A DNA stretch of 17,504 nucleotides from JAEVZK01 sp038202925 (GCA_038202925.1 JBBREM010000051.1:1-17504); one strand, 5' to 3'. Positions 1 to 6,163 are shown, numbered from the stretch's first letter. The notes: generated from the sequence alone by a model not told the origin. Program-made: numbers and translations.

Positions 1-1050
1 CCTCTTGCCGTTGCAGATGCCGCGCTTGGTGACGAAGTTGTAGATGCCGCCTTTGCCGGTCTTAGGGTCGCCGGGGTACCAGTTTTGGACGGTGCTGTAC
101 TTGATGGTGGCGTCGTCTCCGGCGCAGACAAGCTCGACGACGGCGGCATGAAGCTGATTCTCATCGCGCATCGGAGCCGTGCAGCCTTCGAGATAGCTGA
201 CGTAGCCGCCTTCTTCGCAGATGATGAGGGTGCGCTCGAACTGGCCGGTGTTCATCGCGTTGATGCGGAAGTAAGTGCTGAGCTCCATGGGGCAGCGGGT
301 GCCTTTCGGGATGTAGACGAAGCTGCCATCGCTGAAGACCGCGCTGTTGAGGGTGGCGAAGTAGTTGTCGCTGTAGGGAACGACTGATCCGAGGTGCTTT
401 TGGACGAGCTCGGAGTGCTCCTTGATGGCCTCGGAGATGGAGCCGAAGATGATGCCGCGCTCGGCGAGCTCTTTTTTGAAGGTGGTGACGACGGAGACGG
501 AGTCGAAGACGGCGTCGACGGCTATTTTGGAATTTGGAATTTGGAATTTGGAATCGTCGGCTTCGCCTCCGGATCTCCCACCCCCAACCCCCTCCCTCAA
601 AGACGAACCACTTTGAGGGATGGGGCTCAATGCATCGGCTGCGCTTGCTGCGGCTCCTTTTACGTTTAGGAGGACTTTTTGCTCTTCGACAGGGATGCCT
701 AGCTTTTGGAAGGTTCTTAGGATCTCGGGATCGGCGTCTTCTAGGCTATCGAGGATGGGCTTGAGCTTGGGGGCGGAGTAGTAGCTGATGGCCTGGAGGT
801 CGGGCTTGATGTAGTGGACGTTGGGCCAGTCGGGCATCTTGAGGGTCTGGAGATGCTTGAAGGCTTTGAGGCGCCAGTCGAGCATCCAGTGCGGCTCTTC
901 TTTTTTCGCGCTGAGCGCGCGGACCGTGTCTTCGGTGAGGCCGGGGGGGAACTGGTCGACTTCTAGGTCGACGCTCCATCCGTGCTCGTACTCACGGTTG
1001 GCGAACTGTTCGAGGAGGGCGGTGGATTGGTCGAGGATTTGTTCGGACAT
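1..1050 (-). CDS. sufB: Fe-S cluster assembly protein SufB (N-terminal 350 codons, runs off the window)
   Basis: SufB is the scaffold subunit of the cytosolic SufBCD Fe-S cluster assembly complex. The frame is open from ATG at 1050 to base 1; the family is usually about 470 residues, so the C-terminal quarter is outside. Recognisable SufB stretches are HWMLDWRLKAF (54-64), VDAVFDSVSVVTTFKKEL (178-195), NSAVFSDGSFVYIPKGTRCP, YFRINAMNTGQFERTLI and YLEGCTAPMR, ending in YSTVQNWYPGD, GGIYNFVTKRG. Between KGAAA (131-135) and VDAVFDS lie about 42 extra residues (SAADALSPIPQSGSS to PNSKIA) rich in Gly and Ser and encoded by a palindrome plus heptamer repeats. I checked the frame codon by codon and it is not broken. 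There is no Shine-Dalgarno just upstream of the ATG, and two 14-bp tandem repeats sit there instead. Family assignment is firm; the tolerance of the insert is inferred from the intact frame. Confidence 0.93.
   Translation of the reverse strand, partial: MSEQILDQSTALLEQFANREYEHGWSVDLEVDQFPPGLTEDTVRALSAKKEEPHWMLDWRLKAFKHLQTLKMPDWPNVHYIKPDLQAISYYSAPKLKPILDSLEDADPEILRTFQKLGIPVEEQKVLLNVKGAAASAADALSPIPQSGSSLREGVGGGRSGGEADDSKFQIPNSKIAVDAVFDSVSVVTTFKKELAERGIIFGSISEAIKEHSELVQKHLGSVVPYSDNYFATLNSAVFSDGSFVYIPKGTRCPMELSTYFRINAMNTGQFERTLIICEEGGYVSYLEGCTAPMRDENQLHAAVVELVCAGDDATIKYSTVQNWYPGDPKTGKGGIYNFVTKRGICNGKR
520..648 (-). repeat. repeat-derived in-frame insert inside sufB
   Basis: This block encodes about 42 residues that interrupt the conserved SufB core. 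It contains a perfect inverted repeat with 10-bp arms, 593-602 (TCCCTCAAAG) and 611-620, around an 8-nt loop, followed by three AATTTGG heptamers (531-551). The composition, C-run/G-run rich with a poly-heptamer, resembles the spacers of this window rather than coding sequence. It most likely came from an intergenic repeat that landed in the gene and kept the frame. Confidence 0.75.
531..551. repeat. heptamer tandem repeat AATTTGG x3
   Basis: Three exact copies of AATTTGG lie head to tail, flanked by a partial TTTGG before and AAT after. Three copies make 21 nt, so this array preserves the sufB frame. It is one of four period-7 arrays in the window. Confidence 0.85.
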
Positions 1051-1056
1051 ATTTGG

Positions 1057-1084
1057 CGTTCGGCGTTGGGCGTTCGGCGTTGGG
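1057..1084. repeat. tandem repeat CGTTCGG/CGTTGGG (two 14-bp units, four heptamers)
   Basis: Two exact copies of CGTTCGGCGTTGGG lie 6 bp upstream of the sufB ATG (sufB is on the minus strand). Each copy is itself two related heptamers. The array occupies the position where a ribosome binding site would be expected, so it forms the end of the sufB leader. Confidence 0.85.
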
Positions 1085-1166
1085 GCCGTCCGCTACTGCC
1101 TCTCTCGCGGCTCGCCCACTCCGGAGACCGGACATCGCGCGCCGTTGATACTTCTATTGTGACAGG

Positions 1167-1190
1167 AATCTATACGCGTTTGTATAGATT
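1167..1190. promoter_or_regulatory. perfect 9-bp dyad upstream of sufB (candidate operator)
   Basis: AATCTATAC (1167-1175) and GTATAGATT (1182-1190) form a perfect inverted repeat around a 6-bp spacer, centred about 130 bp upstream of the sufB start. The arms are AT-rich in a GC-rich region and no T-tract follows, which suits a dimeric repressor site or promoter element better than a terminator. It touches the stop codon of the small upstream ORF (1189-1191). An iron or oxidative-stress regulator of the suf operon is possible, but nothing in the sequence names the protein that binds. Confidence 0.5.
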
Positions 1191-1386
1191 AGCGGGGAAT
1201 GCGGCCTAAGTGAAGGAGGCGCGACTTGATCGCGCCGAGTGAACGTTGGTGAGCCGCGGCTAGGTGTTTTAGCTGCGCGCCTTCGGCGTGCGCTTGGACC
1301 AGGCGGTCATCTTCGTCGGAGGTCCACGGCATGTAAACGCGCCGCGGGCGGTCGTTCACTCGCTGCGCTCCTTCACTGGTTTGCAT
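1189..1386 (-). CDS. small Myb/SANT-like helix-turn-helix protein
   Basis: A 65-residue ORF starts at ATG 1386, 8 nt after the stop of the CGNR regulator gene. Its second half, MPWTSDEDDRLVQAHAEG followed by LKHLAAAHQRSLGAIKSRLLHLG, has the pattern of a Myb/SANT-type DNA-binding helix bundle: PWT..ED..L near the start, then a recognition helix with GAI.SRL. In other bacteria this module is found as a short protein or as the tail of a longer one. There is no clear ribosome binding site, so it would depend on coupling to the upstream gene. It could instead be a surviving fragment of a larger gene; an inner ATG at 1332 would leave only the domain (47 residues). Confidence 0.5.
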   Translation of the reverse strand: MQTSEGAQRVNDRPRRVYMPWTSDEDDRLVQAHAEGAQLKHLAAAHQRSLGAIKSRLLHLGRIPR

Positions 1387-1394
1387 CGCAGCTA

Positions 1395-1970
1395 CTAATT
1401 TACAACTTTCTTGTGCCGCTCTTTGAAGCGCTTTGCCTTGGCCCTGTTGCCGCAGTCGGCCATGTCGCACCAGCGCCTGGTGCGATTCTTGCTCTGATCG
1501 ATGAATAGCCAGCCGCATGTTTCGCTCTGGCACTCACACAGGCGGTGGCGGAGATCGCTGGTGAACAGGTTGGCCGCCGAAAGGGCGATGAGTTGCAGGG
1601 CGCGCTCGAGCGGATCGCGCTCGGTTAGCTTGATCTGCCCGTCCGTAAACTCCAGCTTCGCCAGCGCCTCGCAGAGCTCTCCGTTGAACGTCTCAAGGCT
1701 GAACTCATCGGGCTGCTTTCCGGCGGCGATGGCCGACCCGAGTTGATACAGGGCGTCTCTCAGCTCGATCGCCCGCAAGCGATAACCCTCGTATACGGCA
1801 ATGCCAGTTTCAAGCAAATGCTGCGACTTCATCCAGGCCGCGAGGTCCTCTGGGGTCTTGTAGTATTCTCCCGGCTCCCGCGACCGGCGCTCGCTGACCG
1901 AATCCAGGAAACGCACGCAAAGCGGGCTGCCTAGTTCCGGTTCGTAAGGCGCGAGAAGCGAATTAACCAC
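1395..1970 (-). CDS. CGNR zinc-finger / ABATE-domain regulatory protein
   Basis: This is a 191-residue protein starting at GTG 1970. The last 45 residues hold the CGNR zinc finger: CECQSETCGWLFID followed by RRWCDMADCGNRAKAKRFKER, with four cysteines, the diagnostic CGNR and a basic tail. The N-terminal part is the helical ABATE (stress-induced regulator) type of domain. Proteins of this family are presumed transcription regulators. A TATATA box at 1977-1982 lies 6 nt upstream of the GTG, so the message may be leaderless. It is divergent from the DinB-like gene across a 69-bp spacer. The family assignment is strong; the regulated genes are unknown. Confidence 0.85.
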   Translation of the reverse strand: MVNSLLAPYEPELGSPLCVRFLDSVSERRSREPGEYYKTPEDLAAWMKSQHLLETGIAVYEGYRLRAIELRDALYQLGSAIAAGKQPDEFSLETFNGELCEALAKLEFTDGQIKLTERDPLERALQLIALSAANLFTSDLRHRLCECQSETCGWLFIDQSKNRTRRWCDMADCGNRAKAKRFKERHKKVVN

Positions 1971-1995
1971 TAAAGATATATACGACGGAAAGAAC

Positions 1996-2034
1996 TTGAT
2001 GTATTCTGTAACTGTCTAAATAGCTATTGGAGGT
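1996..2034 (+). promoter_or_regulatory. possible promoter and ribosome binding site of the DinB-like gene
   Basis: TTGATG (1996-2001) and TAAATA (2017-2022) are separated by 15 bp, a short spacer for a -35/-10 pair. GGAGG (2029-2033) then lies 6 nt before ATG 2040. The ribosome binding site is clear; the promoter is tentative. Confidence 0.4.
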
Positions 2035-2039
2035 GTTCG

Positions 2040-2540
2040 ATGGATCAACATGTTCTTGGCGCGGCAATCCGGCAAACCTGGAAGGCGGCCAACACCGAAG
2101 AAGGGTGGATCAACCCGCTGCTTGACGTCGTTCGGGGGACTACCTACGAGCAGGCGAAGTGGAAACCGGGGGGTGATGCGGCTTCGATTTGGGAGGTTCT
2201 CGCGCACGCGACGCCTTACGCGGAGGGCCTGCTGCGCAATCTGGAAGGAGCGGGATCGGGAAGGGAGGAGGAAGACTGGCCAGCGCTAACGGATCAGTCG
2301 GAAGCGGCATGGGAGGCGCTCAAGCGCCGGCTTGAGACGGCGGTCACCCGCTTAGAAACGGTCGTGGCCGGCCTCAGCGACGAGGCACTGTGCACTTGCA
2401 TGGAGGGGAAGAAGGAGGTGCCGGCGAGCTACATTCTGGATATCGCCATTCACAACGCCTACCACGCCGGGCAGATCATGAAGCTGCAGCAGGTGAACGC
2501 GGCGGCGCTGAATCGCTATCACGAGCCCTGCCCCGCCTAG
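2040..2540 (+). CDS. DinB-family four-helix metal-binding protein
   Basis: A 166-residue protein with the DinB/YfiT fold signature: WEVLAHATPYAEGLL (His56) and AIHNAYHAGQIMKL (His138, His142). These three histidines form the usual divalent-metal site of the superfamily. Members are stress-linked or act as thiol-dependent transferases (mycothiol or bacillithiol S-transferases), but the substrate cannot be read from sequence. The start ATG has a good GGAGG 6 nt upstream, unlike several neighbours that look leaderless. It is divergent from the CGNR regulator, which might control it; that link is inference from position only. The next gene begins 24 nt after its stop with its own -10 box. Confidence 0.85.
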   Translation: MDQHVLGAAIRQTWKAANTEEGWINPLLDVVRGTTYEQAKWKPGGDAASIWEVLAHATPYAEGLLRNLEGAGSGREEEDWPALTDQSEAAWEALKRRLETAVTRLETVVAGLSDEALCTCMEGKKEVPASYILDIAIHNAYHAGQIMKLQQVNAAALNRYHEPCPA

Positions 2541-2552
2541 GCGCGGCTGTGG

Positions 2553-2558
2553 GATAAT
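2553..2558 (+). promoter_or_regulatory. -10 box GATAAT, leaderless GTG start
   Basis: GATAAT ends 6 nt before the GTG at 2565, so transcription would begin at or next to the start codon. There is no Shine-Dalgarno in this 24-bp gap. Confidence 0.5.
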
Positions 2559-2564
2559 GCGCCC

Positions 2565-3143
2565 GTGGGACGCGAAGTCGTCTGTGTGGCGCGACATCAG
2601 GGGAACACGGCGTCGGTTAAGGCTCTGCTCGAGACCGACGCCGTGATCCTGCGCGGGGATCTCAAGGCCACGATTCCCTACAAGGATCTGACCGTGGTGC
2701 GCGCGGATCAGGGCGTGCTGTATCTGGATGAGACGACGGTTGAACTTGGAGCCGATGCGGAAAAGTGGGCCCACAAGATTCTCAACCCGCCCTCGCTCCT
2801 GGATAAGCTGGGCTTGAAGCCGGGGATGAAGCTGGCGGTGCTTGGATTCGGGGATCGGTCGTTTCTAGGCGGATTGGAGCACGACACGTGTCTGAAGGAG
2901 GGCGAGGAGTACGGCGCGATTGTCGTTCACACTCCGTCGCCGCCAGAGCTGAGCGAGTTGGAGAAGATCAAGCACCGGATCGGAAAGAAGACGATGCTTT
3001 GGATCGTGTATCCGAAGGGGCGCAAGGATATCACCGAGGGTCAAGTGTTTGCTCTCGGGAAGGGGCTGGGGCTGGTCGATGTTAAGACTTGCCGGTTCGA
3101 CGAGAAGCTGACGGGGCTGAAATTCGTGTGTCCGAAGGCGTAG
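2565..3143 (+). CDS. DUF3052-like conserved protein
   Basis: A 192-residue protein read from GTG 2565. The first half (VARHQGNTASVKALLETDAVILRGDLKATIPYKD) is a small beta-rich module. The second half begins SLLDKLGLKPGMKLAVLGF (residues 76-94) and continues with alternating strands and helices (YGAIVVHTPSPPELSELEKI, KTMLWIVYPKG, GLVDVKTCRFDEKLTGLKFV). That second half is the DUF3052 pattern, a nucleotide-binding-like alpha/beta fold of unknown role. No signal peptide or membrane segment is seen, so it is cytosolic. It stands tail to tail with the putative selenoprotein gene, only 4 bp between the stops. The family name is recalled from pattern; the function is unknown. Confidence 0.7.
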   Translation: MGREVVCVARHQGNTASVKALLETDAVILRGDLKATIPYKDLTVVRADQGVLYLDETTVELGADAEKWAHKILNPPSLLDKLGLKPGMKLAVLGFGDRSFLGGLEHDTCLKEGEEYGAIVVHTPSPPELSELEKIKHRIGKKTMLWIVYPKGRKDITEGQVFALGKGLGLVDVKTCRFDEKLTGLKFVCPKA

Positions 3144-3147
3144 CCCT

Positions 3148-4377
3148 TTACCAGCCGTAAGCCCAAAAGTTCGATGGCGCGACTCGGTCGGCCGCGGTAG
3201 CCCCGGTCTGCGTGATGAAATAGCCAATCGGAGCCGGGCCGAGATCGTCTTGGCGTCCGTTATATTGCGTCGCTCCGATACGGGTGCCCAGCGCGACCAT
3301 CTCGAAGCTGATAAACCTGCCTTCGGCGCTTTTGTACTTTGCAGTGCCAAAGAGCTTGAGGTTGATGCTCGACTTCTGCGCTGAAGGCGCGTTCATATCT
3401 TTGAACCCGGCGATCGACCAGTTCCCGATGCGTTCGGTGCGGGTTTCGCCGGTGATCCTCACATTCGCGACGCCGTTTGCCAACGAGAGCACTTCGGTGA
3501 AAAGGGCAGCGGTCTGCACATCCTTCTCGCCAAAGGGACTCGTTTGCCCGCGCACATTGTCGACGAAATTGAGACGGGCGAGCCGGTGAACCAGCGGGGC
3601 CGGCACTTCAGCCTTCATTCCTTTGGCGATGCGCTCCGGGAGGAATGCGCGGGCCTCGTCTTTCTTGAACCAGGCGAAGTCCTGGTTCCATGCGTTCTTG
3701 CGCCAATCGGCTGGGGCATCGTCTCGAGGGAGATCGCGCGAAAACACACGCAGGACGAGGCCATCCTCGGGATAGCGATTCTCGGGGCGATTGACGGCGG
3801 TTTTGAGTTGTCCGGGATCCTGCGGCAGCATTCGCTCCTCGCTGGTCATGCCGTTCCATTTGGATATAGCGCGGCGCAGCATGGCCGCCATCTGCTTCGG
3901 ATCGTTCGTATTGACGCTTGCCAACATCACTCCGCTAGGCGCGGTCGCATAGGTTCCTTGACGGGTGTCGGTCGGTCGGGTTCGGCCCGCGTAATGGCCC
4001 TGCTCGAAGATTTTTTGGGCGAAGAGGCACTCGGGATCTTTGCCCTTTTGGAGGCGATTCACCTCGTCGGCAGAGACGACGAAGCTGTGGAGTAGCTGCT
4101 GAATTTCGGGGTTAGACCAGACGTCCCGCCTGGCGATGACACCATTGTTTCATGTGCAGGCCATCGGGTGGCCGTTCATCGCCCATAAGAGAATGGGCTT
4201 TGCCTTCTGTTGGGCCTCAACCACTGCCTCCCAGAATGTCGGTTTCCAATCGCACGATTCAAACGCCAACTCGGCAGGCTTTGGGCGGATGTAGTCTCGC
4301 CATCTCGCGAAAGATTCCGCGCTCGGCTCCGGGGCTTGGAGGAGGGCGATGGAGCAGAGAAGTAGGGCTGGGCTCAT
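3148..4377 (-). CDS. secreted thioredoxin-like protein with in-frame UGA (candidate selenoprotein)
   Basis: Read from ATG 4377 with UGA as residue 76, this is a 409-residue protein. Residues 1-20 are a signal peptide (MSPALLLCSIALLQAPEPSA). Residues 43-100 look like the start of a thioredoxin fold: DWKPTFWEAVVEAQQKAKPILLWAMNG, then HPMACT-UGA-NNGVIARRDVWSNPEIQQLL and SFVVSADEV, that is strand, redox loop, 'dpevxxLL' helix and strand. The frame is unchanged on the far side of the UGA and stays open for 333 codons to TAA. The C-terminal half (LFGTAKYKSAEGRFISFEMVALGTR) appears to be a second beta-rich domain. The redox loop would be Cys74-Thr-Sec76. TACACT (4387-4392) lies 9 nt upstream of the start. 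The alternative is a Cys codon (TGC or TGT) mutated or misread as TGA. I favour selenocysteine because of the downstream hairpin, but nothing in the window encodes the Sec machinery. Confidence 0.7.
4117..4152 (-). promoter_or_regulatory. candidate bacterial SECIS hairpin next to UGA 4150-4152
   Basis: On the coding (minus) strand the UGA is followed by 16 nt and then CCAGGC-GGGAC-GTCTGG. The six pairs (4133-4128 with 4122-4117) comprise five Watson-Crick pairs and one G-U, and close a 5-nt GGGAC loop; a further G-U pair can extend the base. The UGA-to-loop distance is 22 nt. The bacterial SECIS model asks for a short stem, a small apical loop with G in its first two positions, and roughly 16-37 nt from UGA, all met here. 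Short hairpins are common in GC-rich DNA, so this supports but does not prove Sec insertion. Confidence 0.55.
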
Positions 4378-4386
4378 CCTGCATTC

Positions 4387-4392
4387 AGTGTA
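4387..4392 (-). promoter_or_regulatory. -10 box TACACT before the putative selenoprotein gene
   Basis: TACACT on the minus strand ends 9 nt before ATG 4377, the same TANNNT-near-start arrangement seen at other genes here. AGG directly abuts the ATG, too close to be a normal ribosome binding site. Confidence 0.4.
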
Positions 4393-4464
4393 CGACGATC
4401 TGAGTCGGTCCCACCATCCGGCATACCTGGATCGGGAAGTATCCGAATAAGAATTGCGTAATCG

Positions 4465-4479
4465 GAGTAGAGTAGAGTA
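4465..4479. repeat. GAGTA x3 tandem repeat overlapping a promoter
   Basis: Three exact GAGTA pentamers end one base before ATG 4481. They create two overlapping TAGAGT -10 boxes (4468-4473 and 4473-4478). The first lies 7 nt from the ATG, so a leaderless transcript is possible; gain or loss of a pentamer would move the box relative to the start. Confidence 0.55.
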
Positions 4480-4480
4480 C

Positions 4481-4852
4481 ATGGCTCTTCCTCCGCACAT
4501 CACTCTCGCCATTCGAATCTTCCCCCATTTGGTCGAATGCGCAACCACCGGGCGGAGGACGAACGTCAACGAGCTCAGCCAGTTTGTGCGGGGCGAAACG
4601 AGGCTTTTTAGCCGGGCGCTGGGTTGGATTCGCGACTATCTGTGCGTCGAGCACAAGCTGCCGCCGCTGATCGCGGTGGTCGAGAATACGGGGAAGGACA
4701 CGCCTTCCAACAGCTTCGCGCCGAGCAAGCTGATCGAGCTTAAGAAAGAAGAGTACGAGAAGCTGCGCACCGAGGCTCTCAAGCAAGTTTATGCGTACCC
4801 ACGCTGGGTCGCCGTCTCCGAGGCCCTGCAGAAGATGTACGCGGTCGCTTAG
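4481..4852 (+). CDS. conserved hypothetical protein
   Basis: A 123-residue soluble protein. The ATG at 4481 is chosen over an in-frame ATG at 4454 because the latter lies upstream of the TAGAGT box. The layout TNVNELSQFVRGETRLFSRALGWIRDYLCVEHKLPPLIAVVENTGKDTPSNSF resembles the small module found in some HNH/restriction-associated proteins, where a helix pair is followed by 'D-Y-C..-LPPL-ALVV-K-G-P-.GF'. I recognise the pattern only loosely and assign no function. It ends ELKKEEYEKLRTEALKQVYAYPRW, a charged helix. It is divergent from the putative selenoprotein gene over about 100 bp and is followed by a repeat-filled spacer. Confidence 0.65.
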   Translation: MALPPHITLAIRIFPHLVECATTGRRTNVNELSQFVRGETRLFSRALGWIRDYLCVEHKLPPLIAVVENTGKDTPSNSFAPSKLIELKKEEYEKLRTEALKQVYAYPRWVAVSEALQKMYAVA

Positions 4853-4908
4853 GCGCTCATTCGCTTTGCGGCGGTCCTTCGACTCCGAGTGCTCGCAGCG
4901 CTCGCCTC

Positions 4909-4952
4909 TTCGCTCAGATGATGGCTCGCGGGCAAGGCACGCCTTGCCCCTA
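4909..4952. repeat. palindromic repeat family B, copy 1
   Basis: This copy has TTCGCTCAG-ATG followed by a block (4923-4951) identical over 29 bp to 5065-5093. The core is GGGCAAGGC-AC-GCCTTGCCC, a 9-bp perfect stem with a 2-nt loop. It is followed by GTGCTTCGCACG, a further short hairpin. Confidence 0.8.
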
Positions 4953-4990
4953 AAGGTGCTTCGCACGTGTGTCGGCAGGCCTGGGCAGGG

Positions 4991-5033
4991 CTGAACCTAC
5001 GGTTCAGTCGGGGACAGGAATGTTCCCGCTACC
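4991..5033. repeat. double-hairpin repeat family C, copy 1
   Basis: CTGAACC-TAC-GGTTCAG (4991-5007) is followed by a CGGGGAC/GTTCCCG hairpin (5009-5029) with the loop AGGAAT. The same order, GGGCTG-hairpin then CGGGGAC-loop-GTCCCCG, recurs near 13700-13740, where both strands of the stem differ in step. Confidence 0.65.
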
Positions 5034-5049
5034 GCTGTTAATTCGGATC

Positions 5050-5094
5050 TTCGCTCAGGATGACGGCTCGCGGGCAAGGCACGCCTTGCCCCTA
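5050..5094. repeat. palindromic repeat family B, copy 2
   Basis: The second copy of the 29-bp identical block (5065-5093) is preceded by TTCGCTCAGGATGAC. It lies in the same orientation as copy 1, 142 bp further on. Confidence 0.8.
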
Positions 5095-5133
5095 CGTGCT
5101 TCAGACTTAAGCGGGCTTTTTCAACTAGAACTT

Positions 5134-5149
5134 GGCGAGTAAACTCGCC
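5134..5149 (+). promoter_or_regulatory. palindrome GGCGAGT-AA-ACTCGCC over the -10 box
   Basis: A perfect 7-bp inverted repeat with a 2-bp centre contains TAAACT (5140-5145), which stands 7 nt before ATG 5153. The geometry suits a leaderless promoter whose -10 box is covered by a dimeric repressor. TAAACT also precedes dut at 9752, which supports reading it as a real -10 box. Confidence 0.5.
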
Positions 5150-5152
5150 GCT

Positions 5153-6121
5153 ATGCCCGTTCGCGTTGGGATTTTGTCGGCTGCTCACATGCACGTTTGG
5201 GGCTATGTGGCGGCGCTCAAGAAGAACCCAGACGCTGAAATCGTTGGAGTTTGGGATGACAATCCCGAGCGGCTTGCCAAGTTTTCCGAGCAGGCCGGCG
5301 TGCCTCAGGCTTTGGGTTTGGACGAGCTTTGCAACCAGGTAGACGCGGTGGCAATCGCGAGCGAGAACACCAAACACGCCCCCCTCGCCCAGGCGGCCGC
5401 CGATCAAGGCAAGCACATCCTTTGCGAAAAGCCTCTCGTGACGAACGAGGAGGATGCCGCCATCTTTGAAGAGATCGCGCGGAAGGTGAAAGTGATGACG
5501 GCTTTCCCCTGCCGCTTCGCGCCTTCGTTTCAGCGCTTGAAGGAGCGAGTGCAGGCGGGGGATATTGGCAAGCTCAAGGCGGTGTGCGCGACCAATCGCG
5601 GGAGTTGCCCGTTCGATTGGTTCGTGCAGAAGGAACTGAGCGGGGGCGGGGCGATGATCGACCATACCGTGCACGTGGCCGACCTGCTGCGGGCGCTGAT
5701 CGGGCAGGAGCCTGTCAGTGTGGTTGCGCAAACGGGCTCGAACATCTACGGCCAGGTTTGGGAAGATACGGCGATGCTCACCATCGAGTTTCCGGGCGGG
5801 CTGTTTGCCACGCTCGACTCGAGCTGGTCGCGGCCGAAGGGCTACAAGACGTGGGGCGACGTGACGATGAACGTGGTGGGCGACAAGGGCGTGATCGATC
5901 TCGACATGTTCGGCCAGGAGATAGATGTGTACAAGGATTCTCACAAAGTGCGCGGGTATGGGAGCAACCTGGATCAGGCGCTCTTGGATGCGTTCGTTGC
6001 GTGCGTTCGGGACGATACGGTGCCGCCGGTGACCGCGCGGGATGGGATTCAGGCGGCTCGGGTGGCGATGGCCGGGTACGAGAGCGCGCGAACTTCTTCT
6101 CGCGTGGCTTTGGGTAGTTAG
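5153..6121 (+). CDS. Gfo/Idh/MocA-family NAD(P)-dependent oxidoreductase
   Basis: A 322-residue cytosolic oxidoreductase of the sugar/polyol dehydrogenase superfamily. It has an N-terminal Rossmann fold (VRVGILSAAHMHVWGY, then VGVWDDNPERL with the acidic end of strand 2), the hallmark ILCEKPLVTN with Lys93, and the C-terminal dimer/substrate domain with GGGAMIDHTVHVADLLRAL (His171, His174). The dinucleotide-binding glycine loop is degenerate: SAAHMHVWG replaces the usual G-x-G-x-x-G, a variant I recall from an 'AHMHSYGY' branch of the family. I place the start at ATG 5153, after the TAAACT box, rather than at the upstream TTG 5132. The substrate is unknown. A sugar phosphate isomerase-like protein, a common partner of such enzymes, is encoded at 11275 but is not in the same operon. 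Confidence 0.88.
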   Translation: MPVRVGILSAAHMHVWGYVAALKKNPDAEIVGVWDDNPERLAKFSEQAGVPQALGLDELCNQVDAVAIASENTKHAPLAQAAADQGKHILCEKPLVTNEEDAAIFEEIARKVKVMTAFPCRFAPSFQRLKERVQAGDIGKLKAVCATNRGSCPFDWFVQKELSGGGAMIDHTVHVADLLRALIGQEPVSVVAQTGSNIYGQVWEDTAMLTIEFPGGLFATLDSSWSRPKGYKTWGDVTMNVVGDKGVIDLDMFGQEIDVYKDSHKVRGYGSNLDQALLDAFVACVRDDTVPPVTARDGIQAARVAMAGYESARTSSRVALGS

Positions 6122-6163
6122 GATTGGCGTCGGTGCGGCGGTCCTTCGACTGCGATGACGGAA

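Larger units (their letters stand above)
4853..5152. repeat. repeat-filled 300-bp spacer
   Basis: No gene is supported here. The spacer holds, in order, a 'cggtccttcgact' element (about 4870), a first copy of the GGGCAAGGC-AC-GCCTTGCCC palindrome, a CTGAACC-TAC-GGTTCAG hairpin joined to a CGGGGAC-loop-GTTCCCG hairpin, a second copy of the palindrome, and the promoter of the oxidoreductase gene. An open minus-strand frame that crosses it is an antisense artefact. Confidence 0.7.

Noticed and set aside
520..648. Frameshift or pseudogene in sufB
   Set aside because: Codon-by-codon reading shows the frame is continuous through the insert and conserved SufB sequence resumes in the same frame.
4150..4152. 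Two separate genes split by the TGA
   Set aside because: The second half has no signal peptide or ribosome binding site of its own, and the thioredoxin pattern continues across the TGA in the same frame. A simple nonsense mutation cannot be excluded from sequence alone.
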